From assembly GCA_937958075.1 (NCBI GenBank), contig CALFFB010000035.1, positions 1 to 14,830 of the forward strand: DNA of 14,830 bases, read 5' to 3'. Numbering within the stretch: position 1 is the first letter of the stretch; each line of letters opens with the position of its first letter. Of this stretch, positions 6,916 to 14,430 are shown piece by piece. Under the pieces are notes generated by a model. That model did not search any database and was not told the DNA's origin. It saw only the letters and a list, made by a program, of their open reading frames with translations. The stretch is from an uncultured Geobacteraceae bacterium. Its GTDB lineage: Bacteria; Desulfobacterota; Desulfuromonadia; Desulfuromonadales; Geopsychrobacteraceae. Made by a program: the position numbers and the translations under genes.

Positions 6916-7224
6916 ATGACCAAAAAACGTCGCATTAATGATCTGCCGGAATATGATCCGGCAAAATTTCTGAAAGATGACGATGATATCGCCGCTTACC
7001 TGACGGCGGTACTCGAAGAGAACGATCCGTCCTTACTGGCTACTGCCCTAGGAGATATTGCCAAGGCCAAAGGGATGACTGACATCGCCAAGGCGACCGG
7101 TCTGTCCCGCGAGGCCTTGTACAGAGCGCTGAAGCCGACAGCAAAACCACGATTTGATACCATCAGTCGAGTATGCACAGCTCTGGGGGTGAAACTGGTG
7201 GCGGAACCGATTCATTCACATTGA
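6916..7224 (+). CDS. HTH antitoxin of the HI1420 family
   Basis: A 102-residue antitoxin and putative autorepressor. It begins MTKKRRINDLPEYDPAKFLKD and carries the typical DIAAYLTAVLEENDP segment, then a Cro/cI-type helix-turn-helix at about 57-95 (MTDIAKATGLSREALYRALKP, followed by FDTISRVCTALGVKL). The start at 6916 is chosen because it opens the family-typical N-terminus and has GGAGG at 6902-6906, inside the end of the toxin gene. An in-frame ATG at 6871 would lie within the toxin gene. It likely binds the palindrome at 6590-6605 and neutralises the upstream product. Confidence 0.9.
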   Translation: MTKKRRINDLPEYDPAKFLKDDDDIAAYLTAVLEENDPSLLATALGDIAKAKGMTDIAKATGLSREALYRALKPTAKPRFDTISRVCTALGVKLVAEPIHSH

Positions 7225-7270
7225 CGAATCGGCTCCGCTTTGGAACATCCTGCCTTTTTCGCCCAAATAA

Positions 7271-7301
7271 AAACGGGTTAGCGAAAACCGCTAACCCGTT
7301 T
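7271..7301. terminator. Bidirectional terminator between antitoxin and tRNA-Thr
   Basis: A 13-base perfect stem AAACGGGTTAGCG/CGCTAACCCGTTT (7271-7283 and 7289-7301) with loop AAAAC. On the minus strand it is followed by a T-rich tract (TTTTTATTT) seven bases beyond the tRNA CCA end, and on the plus strand by TTTATTTT after the antitoxin gene. It therefore can end both convergent transcripts. Confidence 0.85.
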
Positions 7302-7307
7302 ATTTTA

Positions 7308-7383
<76 letters not shown>

Positions 7384-7418
7384 AATGATGCGGCAAACAG
7401 CCGCTGTCAGGAGGCGGG

Positions 7419-7447
7419 ATTATGGATGAAATTCCCCGATCAGTCAA
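7419..7447 (-). promoter_or_regulatory. Promoter of tRNA-Thr
   Basis: Read on the minus strand: -35 TTGACT (7442-7447), a 17-base spacer and -10 CATAAT (7419-7424). Transcription would start near 7412, about 29 bases before the mature tRNA 5' end at 7383, a normal length for RNase P processing. Confidence 0.7.
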
Positions 7448-7521
7448 GCAGCGAAAAACCGCTGTGGAACTCCCGGCAAAGACCAAGTACTGACGGAGCT
7501 ATCAATCAACCTCCTTGTTTC

Positions 7522-7854
7522 TTATACCGACCAGAGCGCGGACAGCACCCAGAGGGTGCCCATGCCGGCAAGAATCGTCAACAGGACGTTATGGGTGCGG
7601 GCGGCAACCCCGGCAGCCACCAGACCGGCCCAAAGACGCGGGTTGGCCAGAGACCATCCGACCTGCTGCGACAGCACGAAACTGGGCATGATCAGCGCCG
7701 ACAACACCGCCGCCGGCACAAAACGCAGGGTTCGCTGAATCCCCGGCCGGATGGTTCCCCGGCCGAACAGCCAGATAAAGGAGAAGCGGATCACAAAGGT
7801 TCCCCCACCGATTATCACCATGATCAGCCACAGGTTTGAGGTATCACCGGTCAT
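7522..7854 (-). CDS. azlD: AzlD-family small subunit of a branched-chain amino acid exporter
   Basis: A 110-residue integral membrane protein with about four hydrophobic segments (WLIMVIIGGGTFVIRF, FVPAAVLSALIMPSFVL, LWAGLVAAGVAA, LLTILAGMGTLWVLSAL). The pattern TFVIRFSF...LRFVPAAVLSALIMP is characteristic of AzlD/YgaH. With AzlC it forms the exporter known from azaleucine resistance (AzlCD) and valine export (YgaZH). The start at 7854 is preferred over an upstream in-frame start at 7983 because it gives the family N-terminus and has AAGGAAA just upstream. The gene overlaps the end of azlC by 11 bases, implying translational coupling. Confidence 0.9.
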   Translation of the reverse strand: MTGDTSNLWLIMVIIGGGTFVIRFSFIWLFGRGTIRPGIQRTLRFVPAAVLSALIMPSFVLSQQVGWSLANPRLWAGLVAAGVAARTHNVLLTILAGMGTLWVLSALWSV

Positions 7855-8536
7855 GGCTTTTCCTTGTATCCGCCAGAACACCAGCACCGATACCGCCGAG
7901 AGCCGCCAGGAACAGACCGAGATTATACGGCAGTCCGGCTCCGACAAGGGCAAGGATGCCGGCACTGATCGCCGCGACCACACAGGGACGATCCTTCACC
8001 GACGGCAGCAGCAGAGCCAGAAAGGTGAGGGGAATGGCGAATTCCAGGGACCAGGATTCAGGGACCCGGGCACCGACGAAAACACCGATGGATGTTCCGA
8101 TCTGCCAGGTCAGCCACATGGTCATCGCCGCGCCCAGATAAAACCAGGCCTTGTACTCATGGCGCCCTCGATTATAAGCCGTCATGGAGACGGCGAAAGC
8201 CTGATCTGTCAGCAGATAGGCCAGCCCACCGCGGGCATGCAGGGGCAGCCCCTGAAAATGCGGGGCGATGGCGGCACTGTACATGAAAAAGCGCAGATTG
8301 ATAATCAGGGCGGTGAAGACAATGACAATCACCGGCGCCTGCTGGCCGACCAGATCGACGGTGGCCAGTTGCGCTGCCCCGGCAAAAACAATGTAGGACA
8401 TAGCCAGGGCTTCAAGGGTTGACAAGCCGGCATTGACCGCAGCAATCCCCGCAATCAGGGCAAAGGGAACCATGCCAAGGATCAGGGGAGAAGAGGCTTT
8501 CACCCCGGAAAAAAACGTGGCCTGTCTGGTTGTCAT
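7844..8536 (-). CDS. azlC: AzlC-family permease, large subunit of a branched-chain amino acid exporter
   Basis: A 230-residue inner-membrane protein. The family signatures are present: an N-terminal GVKASSPLILGMVPFALIAG, then FAGAAQLATVDL, the FFMYSAAIAPHF segment and LTDQAFAVS. Five to six transmembrane helices are expected. It exports branched-chain amino acids or analogues together with AzlD, encoded immediately downstream and overlapping. The start at 8536 (MTTRQATFF) has AGAGAAG upstream. A divergent XRE-cupin gene 100 bases away is the likely local regulator. Confidence 0.92.
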   Translation of the reverse strand: MTTRQATFFSGVKASSPLILGMVPFALIAGIAAVNAGLSTLEALAMSYIVFAGAAQLATVDLVGQQAPVIVIVFTALIINLRFFMYSAAIAPHFQGLPLHARGGLAYLLTDQAFAVSMTAYNRGRHEYKAWFYLGAAMTMWLTWQIGTSIGVFVGARVPESWSLEFAIPLTFLALLLPSVKDRPCVVAAISAGILALVGAGLPYNLGLFLAALGGIGAGVLADTRKSHDR

Positions 8537-8576
8537 AAAACTTCTCTTGAGTCTGAAAGATGGAGGCTGTATGTTT

Positions 8577-8615
8577 TAGCAATCAATATTCCGTTAAATA
8601 AACCATTGATCGCTA
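8577..8615. promoter_or_regulatory. Inverted repeat between azlC and its divergent regulator, candidate operator
   Basis: Arms TAGCAATCAAT (8577-8587) and ATTGATCGCTA (8605-8615) are inverted copies matching at 10 of 11 positions, with 17 bases between them. They sit in the 100-base gap between two divergent genes, where the XRE-cupin protein is likely to act. A TATATT -10-like box (8614-8619) for the regulator abuts the right arm. Confidence 0.5.
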
Positions 8616-8636
8616 TATTGTCAAGATGGGTGTTAT

Positions 8637-9221
8637 ATGAAACCACGAATACAGCCGACGGAAACCGCAGAACAGGCCATTGACGCCATCGCTGACAATC
8701 TGCGCCTGCTGCGGGAAAATCGCGGCCTGAGCCTGGAACAACTGGCCGAGATCACCGGCGTCAGCAAAAGTATGCTACGTCAGATTGAAACGGGAAAATC
8801 CAGTCCGACCATTGCCACCATCTGGAAAATTGCCAACGGTCTGCAGGTTTCCTTTACTACCCTGCTGAACAAGCCGGCGGTTCAGGTCGCCGTCAAACCC
8901 TTCTGCTCGGGAACTCCGTTGACCGACAAAAACAAGCACTACCGGTTGTACCCCCTGATCCCCTTCAGCCCACAGCAACCCTTCGAAACCTACTATTTCG
9001 AAATTGATCCGGGCACCGCTTTCCGGGGAGAACCCCACAAGGGCAACGTCTACGAATATGTTTTTGTGACCCAGGGGCAGATGCAGATCAGTATGGACGG
9101 GCGGGTTTATCGGATCAACAAGGGGGAGTTTTTACAGTATCTGGCCAATTACCAGCACGAGTACCAGTGCCTTGGCGATGAGATGGCGACAGCCATCATG
9201 CAGATCAGCTATCTGTCCTAA
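8637..9221 (+). CDS. XRE-family transcriptional regulator with C-terminal cupin domain
   Basis: A 194-residue one-component regulator. Residues about 18-75 form a Cro/cI-type HTH (LRLLRENRGLSLEQLAEITG, VSKSMLRQIETGKSSPTIAT). Residues about 110-190 are a cupin beta-barrel (FEIDPGTAF, EYVFVTQGQMQI, INKGEFLQY, ANYQHEYQ) likely to bind a small effector. XRE-cupin proteins beside azlCD are a familiar arrangement, and control of the divergent exporter in response to an amino acid or related ligand is a reasonable inference. The start ATG at 8637 lacks a strong ribosome site (only GATGGG about eight bases upstream), suggesting low expression. Confidence 0.9.
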   Translation: MKPRIQPTETAEQAIDAIADNLRLLRENRGLSLEQLAEITGVSKSMLRQIETGKSSPTIATIWKIANGLQVSFTTLLNKPAVQVAVKPFCSGTPLTDKNKHYRLYPLIPFSPQQPFETYYFEIDPGTAFRGEPHKGNVYEYVFVTQGQMQISMDGRVYRINKGEFLQYLANYQHEYQCLGDEMATAIMQISYLS

Positions 9222-9282
9222 GGGCGATGACGCCCGATATCAGAGCACTTCAGCGCACTACGACTCACCATTAGACTTCCGC

Positions 9283-9315
9283 GCGGGGCAGGCGGGTGAC
9301 ATCCCTCTGCCCCGC
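9283..9315. terminator. GC-rich inverted repeat between convergent genes, possible terminator
   Basis: A nine-base stem GCGGGGCAG/CTGCCCCGC (9283-9291 and 9307-9315) with a 15-base loop lies between the convergent XRE-cupin and chemoreceptor genes. No T-run follows in either direction, so an intrinsic terminator is only possible. Confidence 0.35.
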
Positions 9316-9323
9316 CCGTCCAG

Positions 9324-11588
9324 CTAGAACTTACCGAAGTCGTCATCATCCAGGGCAATCATCTCTCGTTTCTGTTCATTTGCAGTCGCCTCAGATGTCT
9401 TCCCCTTGCGCGCAAAAACCGCGGCAGAGGACTTCTTCACCTGGTGATCGAGAGAAGATTGGGTGCTTTTTAAGGTGAAACGCATCAGCATATTGCGCAT
9501 CTGTGCCGCCTGACCTGACAGCTCCTCCGCTGCCGATGCCGATTCCTCGGCAGTTGCCGTACTCTGCTGCACAGCCTGGTCGATCTGATTCAGACCGATG
9601 TTGACCTGACTGATGCCCTGAGCCTGCTCAGTACCGGCAGCAGCAATTTCTGAAACAAGGTCATTGACCTTTAGGACGGAAGTGACAATTTCTTCCAGGG
9701 ATTCTGACGTGCGCTGGGCAATCTGGGTGCCGTTGACAGACTTGGCAACGGAACTTTCAATCAGTTCAGCCGTTTCGCGGGCGGCCTTGGCACTGCGGGC
9801 GGCCAGGTTGCGAACCTCCTCAGCAACGACGGCGAAGCCCTTACCGTGCTGTCCGGCGCGCGCTGCCTCAACCGCTGCATTCAGGGCCAGCAGGTTGGTC
9901 TGGAAGGCAATTTCATCGATCACCTTGATAATTTTATTGATACTTTGACCGGCAGCGTTGATCTCATCCATTGCCGCAATCATCTCATTCATGCGCTCAC
10001 TGCCCGTTTGCGCTGCGGTCTGGGTATTTTTTGTCAGCTGGCTGGCCTGATTGGCGTTGTTGGCACTCTGCTGAGCCTGCGACTCAATCTCCTGCATGGA
10101 ACTGCTGATTTCCTCCAGAGACGCAGCCGATTCCGTCGCTCCTTGCGATAGCTGCTGAGCCGTGTCCGACACCTGCTCACTACCGGAATCTATCTGTGAA
10201 GCCGCTGACTGAATTTCACCGAGAACCTCATTCAACCGCTCGACCATAGCCTCAAAGGCCTTGCCCATGGTGTCCTGGTCAGATGCCACAGCGATTTGCA
10301 GCTGCAGATTACCCTCGGCAATCTGTTTTGCTTCCTGAGCCTTGACATTCAGGCTGGCGATCATGGTGTTGACCGCCTGGGCCAGTTCACCGACCTCATC
10401 ACGACTTTGGTGTTCCATCGTATGACTGAGGTCACCGGCGGCAACCTGCTGGGCGGCGGCAACCGCCTGGCGCAGGGGATTAACGATCAACCGGGTGATG
10501 TACACGACAATGCCGGTCAGGGTCACAATCAAAATCAGTCCACCTCCCCCGAAACGCCAGTTGATAGCCGTCAGGGTGGCAGCGTTCTGTCTCTCCATGG
10601 AATCGGTCAGGTCGTTGATTTCATTCATATCGTAAGCCAGGGCAATAACACCGGCAAGCTCTCCGGAAAAATCCTTGATCGGAAATGTCGATACATAATA
10701 GCTGCCGATAACCTGCTGGTGCTCAGTGTTGCGGCCGGCATCAAGAGCTGATGAGCTGATCAGGGCATCGGTTATTTCACGGTTGGTCGATGACGCCAGA
10801 ACGTACTTGTTCTCCAGCACAGGATGACGCTGCGCATTCTGCAGTGAAACAGCGGTCGGCAGATGTTCGGACAGCATGTACACAGCAATCTGATAGCTAT
10901 CGTCAACATGGTTTGCCGTTAGCACATCGTTAAAAGAAGCAAGCACCTCGCAGGAGCCAAGGTGTTCACCTCGGGCGCCGGTCACGGGTGCCAGCCCCCG
11001 AAGGGCAAACCCGCCGCGTCCGATTTCAATGCCGGTCAGGGGTTTGTGGTCTCCCTGATTGATGGCGACAACAGTCTGGCGGAAAGAGGAAAGATCATCG
11101 GAAATATCTACCCGCTCACCATTGCGGTTGGCGTTCCAGCCATCGCGCCACAAACGGGCGAAACTGCGGGCATTGGGCAGGTGAAAATGGAGATTGAAGA
11201 CCTCGGCGCCGGTCTGCTCTTTATAGCCTTCCAGCATCGGCGCCGTGACAGACCTTAATTGCTGGCGTGCCCACTGCACGGTTTCATCGCGTTCATCATC
11301 GATATTCCCGGTCAGCGCCAGACGATAGGCTTCCTGCACCTGGGGATGTCGGGTAAAAAAGGAGGCCTGTTCCAGAGCAGTCCGGGCCTGTTGCTCCATA
11401 CTGTTGTAGATGGCCTGTTTGCGCTCCTTTGCCTGCTCGGAAAAAATTCTGTCGGCATAGTCCAGAAAAGCCTTCTCCTGCTCCTGTACCAGATCTTTAA
11501 CGGTCAGGTTCACCGTAATGACGGCTATGACGGTCGCAACAATGACCAGGGAAAGGACCGGTATGATGAACTTACCGCGAATTTTCAT
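9324..11588 (-). CDS. Methyl-accepting chemotaxis protein with large periplasmic (Cache-like) domain
   Basis: A 754-residue chemoreceptor. TM1 is about 7-29; a periplasmic ligand domain spans about 30-344; TM2 is about 345-368; a first HAMP follows at about 369-420, and a second HAMP-like segment (KQIAEGNLQLQIAVASDQDT) at about 420-465. The signalling domain has the conserved hairpin tip starting QTNLLALNAAVEAARAGQ. The periplasmic part contains GAEVFNLHFHLPNARSFARL and a later SYYVSTFPIKDFSGELAGVI, typical of double-Cache receptors for small molecules; the ligand is unknown. The tail ends ALDDDDFGKF, after a linker rich in Ala, Lys and Ser. The start at 11588 (ATG) has GGAG six bases upstream; the GTG four codons earlier overlaps that site and is less likely. 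The signalling tip is identical to that of the di-haem receptor for about 31 residues, suggesting a shared CheA/CheW array. Confidence 0.95.
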   Translation of the reverse strand: MKIRGKFIIPVLSLVIVATVIAVITVNLTVKDLVQEQEKAFLDYADRIFSEQAKERKQAIYNSMEQQARTALEQASFFTRHPQVQEAYRLALTGNIDDERDETVQWARQQLRSVTAPMLEGYKEQTGAEVFNLHFHLPNARSFARLWRDGWNANRNGERVDISDDLSSFRQTVVAINQGDHKPLTGIEIGRGGFALRGLAPVTGARGEHLGSCEVLASFNDVLTANHVDDSYQIAVYMLSEHLPTAVSLQNAQRHPVLENKYVLASSTNREITDALISSSALDAGRNTEHQQVIGSYYVSTFPIKDFSGELAGVIALAYDMNEINDLTDSMERQNAATLTAINWRFGGGGLILIVTLTGIVVYITRLIVNPLRQAVAAAQQVAAGDLSHTMEHQSRDEVGELAQAVNTMIASLNVKAQEAKQIAEGNLQLQIAVASDQDTMGKAFEAMVERLNEVLGEIQSAASQIDSGSEQVSDTAQQLSQGATESAASLEEISSSMQEIESQAQQSANNANQASQLTKNTQTAAQTGSERMNEMIAAMDEINAAGQSINKIIKVIDEIAFQTNLLALNAAVEAARAGQHGKGFAVVAEEVRNLAARSAKAARETAELIESSVAKSVNGTQIAQRTSESLEEIVTSVLKVNDLVSEIAAAGTEQAQGISQVNIGLNQIDQAVQQSTATAEESASAAEELSGQAAQMRNMLMRFTLKSTQSSLDHQVKKSSAAVFARKGKTSEATANEQKREMIALDDDDFGKF

Positions 11589-11707
11589 GACAGACTCCAC
11601 TGCTTGATCAATTTATGACAAGATTTGCTTTTTACCGAGGCTTGAAAAATAAGCTGCATTTTCCATATCGAAGATTTTGTAACAGAAAAATTCCTGTGAA
11701 GTAAACC

Positions 11708-11735
11708 CTCGGGGGGCGGATTTAAGCCCCCCGAG
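11708..11735 (-). terminator. Terminator-like hairpin after the hybrid kinase gene
   Basis: A perfect 10-base stem CTCGGGGGGC/GCCCCCCGAG (11708-11717 and 11726-11735) with an eight-base loop, 43 bases past the kinase stop in its direction of transcription. Only a short T-run (GGGTTTAC) follows on the minus strand. It separates the kinase from the downstream chemoreceptor promoter region. Confidence 0.6.
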
Positions 11736-11777
11736 ACGGCCTGCGCTGAAGGGGAGAATAAAATAGAATTGTGTTGA

Positions 11778-13940
11778 TCAGGTCGTTTCTCCGTCGAGGA
11801 CGGTTCGGATCTTCATTGCCAGTTCATCCATAAACAATGGCTTCTGGATAAAATTGACGTTGTCTTCGAGGACACCACGGTGGGCGATAACATTGGCGGT
11901 ATAACCCGACATGTAGAGGGTTTTCAGCTGTGGACACAGCTGTTGCAGGGCATTTGACAGCTCGCGGCCATTCATTTCCGGCATGACCACATCCGTCAGC
12001 AGCAACTCAATCGGCCGCAGAGTCTGCCGGGCCAGGTGCATGGCCTCGGCGGGCGTATTGGCCGTAATAACATCATAGCCGAGTTGCTCAAGCATCTTGC
12101 CGGCCAGGGTCACCAGAGCCTCCTCGTCATCAACCAGAAGGATGCGTTCCCCCTGCCCTTTGGGAGTTTCGCTCTGCTGAGAATGGGCTTCGGCGATTAA
12201 GTGCTCGTCACAGGCGGGCAGATACACCTTGATGGCGGTTCCGTTGCCCGGCTCACTGTAGACGTTGATAAACCCATTGTTCTGCCTGACAATTCCGTAA
12301 ACCGTGGCCAGCCCGAGACCGGTGCCACCGTTGTCTTTTTTCGTGGTAAAAAAGGGTTCGAAGATGGTTTTGACCGTAGCTGAATCCATTCCGCAGCCAT
12401 CGTCGCTGACGGCAATCATGACAAATTCCCCCGGCACAAAGCCGACGTGTTTCGCACAGTAGGCTTCATCAAAGAGAATAACGTCTGTTTCGATGGTGAC
12501 TTTACCGACATCGTCAATGGCGTCACGGGCATTGATACAGAGATTGGTCAGAAGCTGATCCAGCTGTGAGGGGTCCATCTTGACATGCCAGGAAATATCC
12601 CCCGGTTGCCAGAGCAGATCGATATTTTCCCCGATCAGCTGGCGCAGCATTTTCAACATGCCGGCAATGGTGCGATTGATGTCCAGAATCTTCGGACTGA
12701 TGGCCTGCTGACGGGCAAAAGCGAGCAGCTGACTGGTCAGTGCCGCCGAACGTTGCGCCGCTTTCATAATTTCCTGCAACTGCTTGTTGACCGGATGCTC
12801 CGCCGGGGTTTTCAGGAGGGCCAGCTGGGTATAGCCGATAATGATACTGAGCATATTGTTGTAGTCGTGGGCCACCCCGCCGGCCAGCCGGCCGATGGAC
12901 TCCATCTTCTGTGCCTGCTGATACTGCGCTGCCAGTCGCATCTGCTCAGTGACATCCCAGACGGCTGAAATCGTCATCCTGGTGTTCAGGATGGGCGTGT
13001 TGCGGGCGGTAATATAGGTGGTTTCCTCTCCCTTGCGCACAAGGGGAATCTCCGGCCAGAACATCCGCTCCGGGTCGCCACTGGCGCAATCCCGTATGAC
13101 GCGCGCTTTCATCTCTTCACGAAACTCGGGATCTTCATAGACCACCTCCCAGAAGCTGTCCGGATCGGCGAGGGCCTGCCGTGTTGTCCGATAAAACCTT
13201 GCGAAATTGTCGTTCATGTAGGCAAAGCTGACGGTGGGTTCAACAGAATTCACGGCAATGCCAATGGGGAGGTTATCCAGGACAGCTTCGAGAAAATCCT
13301 GATTTTCCTTGAGTTTTCGTTCGGAACGCTTGACTTCAGTTACATCATGCGCATGAAACAGCTCCGCCGGACGGCCTTCAAACTCCAGGGTGTGAGAGAC
13401 AATGTCAGTGAGGATGATCTCCCCGTTTTTCTTCTGGTGCTGCCAGATGCCGGCGTGGTCAAGGCCGCCGGTCACCCGAGCGACATTCTCACGTAAACGT
13501 TCATGCTCTTCGGGCGGATGCAGATCAGGCAGGGTCATCGCCAGAAACTCCTCCCGCCCATACCCGTATTTGTGGACGGCCGTTTCGTTCACCGCCAGAA
13601 ATTTCAGGGTTTCCAGATCATAAATCATCATCGGCTGCGGATTGACCTCGAACAGCTGCCGGTAGCGACTGTTTTCTTCCGCCAGAGCACGCCCTGTTTT
13701 TTCCGCAAACACCAGTGGCCGCCTGACCAGAACGAAGAGCAGCACGGCACTGACAACCACGAAGGCCAGCCCCTTGTAGGTCTGGATCAGACTCAGCAGC
13801 TCCTGCTCCTGAACAACGGCGTGAAGAAGGCGATCACTGAAAACAATCCAGAGAACGGAAACCAACAAATAAATGAGGGCGATACCAAATGCTGATCCGG
13901 TGGCAAAAGAGGTCAGACGAAATTTTTTCATTCGGGTCAT
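11778..13940 (-). CDS. Membrane PAS-PAS hybrid sensor histidine kinase with C-terminal receiver
   Basis: A 720-residue sensor kinase. Two N-terminal transmembrane helices (about 15-34 and 57-72) enclose a short periplasmic loop, so sensing is probably through the PAS domains. PAS1 is about 92-205 (YRQLFEVNPQPMMIYD) and PAS2 about 213-333 (FLEAVLDNLPIGIAV). HisKA has phospho-acceptor His358 in GGVAHDYNN. The ATPase has an N box (NLCINARDA, Asn470), G1 DDGCGMD (514-518), F box FEPFFTTK and G2 GGTGLGL (538-544). The receiver (about 598-716) has acidic Asp604/605, phospho-acceptor Asp650 (LLTDVVMPEMNG), Ser678 and Lys700. All catalytic residues are intact. No response regulator with an output domain is encoded nearby, so the kinase is an orphan in this window. 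The start at 13940 is the first in frame after a TAG; AGGAGGAT lies about 15 bases upstream, an unusually long spacing. Confidence 0.95.
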   Translation of the reverse strand: MTRMKKFRLTSFATGSAFGIALIYLLVSVLWIVFSDRLLHAVVQEQELLSLIQTYKGLAFVVVSAVLLFVLVRRPLVFAEKTGRALAEENSRYRQLFEVNPQPMMIYDLETLKFLAVNETAVHKYGYGREEFLAMTLPDLHPPEEHERLRENVARVTGGLDHAGIWQHQKKNGEIILTDIVSHTLEFEGRPAELFHAHDVTEVKRSERKLKENQDFLEAVLDNLPIGIAVNSVEPTVSFAYMNDNFARFYRTTRQALADPDSFWEVVYEDPEFREEMKARVIRDCASGDPERMFWPEIPLVRKGEETTYITARNTPILNTRMTISAVWDVTEQMRLAAQYQQAQKMESIGRLAGGVAHDYNNMLSIIIGYTQLALLKTPAEHPVNKQLQEIMKAAQRSAALTSQLLAFARQQAISPKILDINRTIAGMLKMLRQLIGENIDLLWQPGDISWHVKMDPSQLDQLLTNLCINARDAIDDVGKVTIETDVILFDEAYCAKHVGFVPGEFVMIAVSDDGCGMDSATVKTIFEPFFTTKKDNGGTGLGLATVYGIVRQNNGFINVYSEPGNGTAIKVYLPACDEHLIAEAHSQQSETPKGQGERILLVDDEEALVTLAGKMLEQLGYDVITANTPAEAMHLARQTLRPIELLLTDVVMPEMNGRELSNALQQLCPQLKTLYMSGYTANVIAHRGVLEDNVNFIQKPLFMDELAMKIRTVLDGETT

Positions 13941-14070
13941 GAATACCGCTTTCTATCCTCCTGGGCAACAGAACATCAACTAAAGACAGAACGATGTTTA
14001 TCTACTCCAGGTGCCGGAAGACAAGTCAGTTCAGAAAAACAGAATCAAAAATATTTTTCTTTAATAATTT

Positions 14071-14093
14071 ATTATAACATTGGTTTGCCAATG
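14071..14093 (-). promoter_or_regulatory. Candidate kinase promoter -10 box with adjacent palindrome
   Basis: Read on the minus strand, TATAAT (14071-14076) is a perfect -10 box. Next to it, on the upstream side, is a perfect inverted repeat CATTGG-TTTG-CCAATG (14078-14093) occupying most of the -35/-10 spacer. The -35 hexamer at 17 bases (GGATTG) is poor, so the palindrome could bind an activator or repressor. A transcript from here would have a leader of about 120 bases. Confidence 0.45.
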
Positions 14094-14234
14094 CAATCCT
14101 TTTTCTCCGATAAAACTCACAAGAAACTTACAAAGCTGTAGTATTGCTACCCTGTAAGTCCGAGTAAAATTAATTAAAATTCATCTTGTCGGGACACAAT
14201 CCAATTAAGTCATAATTTCAAAAAGATATCAAAC

Positions 14235-14240
14235 TATAAT
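14235..14240 (+). promoter_or_regulatory. Candidate -10 box for the third chemoreceptor
   Basis: TATAAT matches the consensus exactly in an AT-rich stretch; no convincing -35 is found. It would start transcription near 14247 and give a leader of about 184 bases. No good sigma-28 motif was found closer to the gene. Confidence 0.4.
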
Positions 14241-14261
14241 TAACAAAACACAACAACAGGC

Positions 14262-14391
14262 CACCTGGCACGGCCTAAAAGGCACGGAAAACAGGTGAAG
14301 TCCGCTTGTGACTGTGCTAAAACGACATAGTTTATCGGGAATAGACCAAGTCGAATCGTCAATAATGACGGACAATGTCACAATTTCGTCA
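14262..14391 (+). promoter_or_regulatory. Potentially structured 5' leader of the third chemoreceptor
   Basis: Several complementary segments cluster in the presumed leader: CACCTG (14262-14267) with CAGGTG (14292-14297), enclosing GCC-TAAAA-GGC (14273-14283); AGTC/GACT just after; and CGTCA (14357-14361) with TGACG (14366-14370), which can instead pair with a second CGTCA (14387-14391). The last set gives two mutually exclusive hairpins shortly before the ribosome site at 14420. I do not recognise a known riboswitch class. The repeats could alternatively be protein-binding DNA sites. Confidence 0.35.
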
Positions 14392-14430
14392 TTTCGCTTT
14401 TATTAAGCAACCTTTTCTGGGAGGAAGAGC

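Larger units (their letters stand above)
13941..14430. other. Divergent AT-rich intergenic region between kinase and chemoreceptor
   Basis: No gene is seen in these 490 bases. The centre (about 14040-14250) is strongly AT-rich, unlike the GC-rich surroundings. It contains a kinase promoter candidate near 14071-14093, a chemoreceptor -10 candidate at 14235-14240 and a potentially structured leader of about 180 bases. Confidence 0.6.

Noticed and set aside
14266..14283. Sigma-54 promoter at TGGCACG
   Set aside because: The -24 half matches well, but the -12 position reads AAAAG instead of TTGC, so the spacing and GC element fail.
14286..14315. Cobalamin riboswitch resemblance (GGAA...AGGTGAAGTCC...ACTGT)
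   Set aside because: The spacing between TCC and ACTGT is too short, and neither the GCCACTG segment nor the terminal CAGGA.ACCTGCC box is present. The downstream gene is a chemoreceptor, not a B12-related gene.
14247..14400. c-di-GMP-I (GEMM) riboswitch
   Set aside because: The conserved GACGCAAAGC segment and the tetraloop-receptor arrangement are not present.
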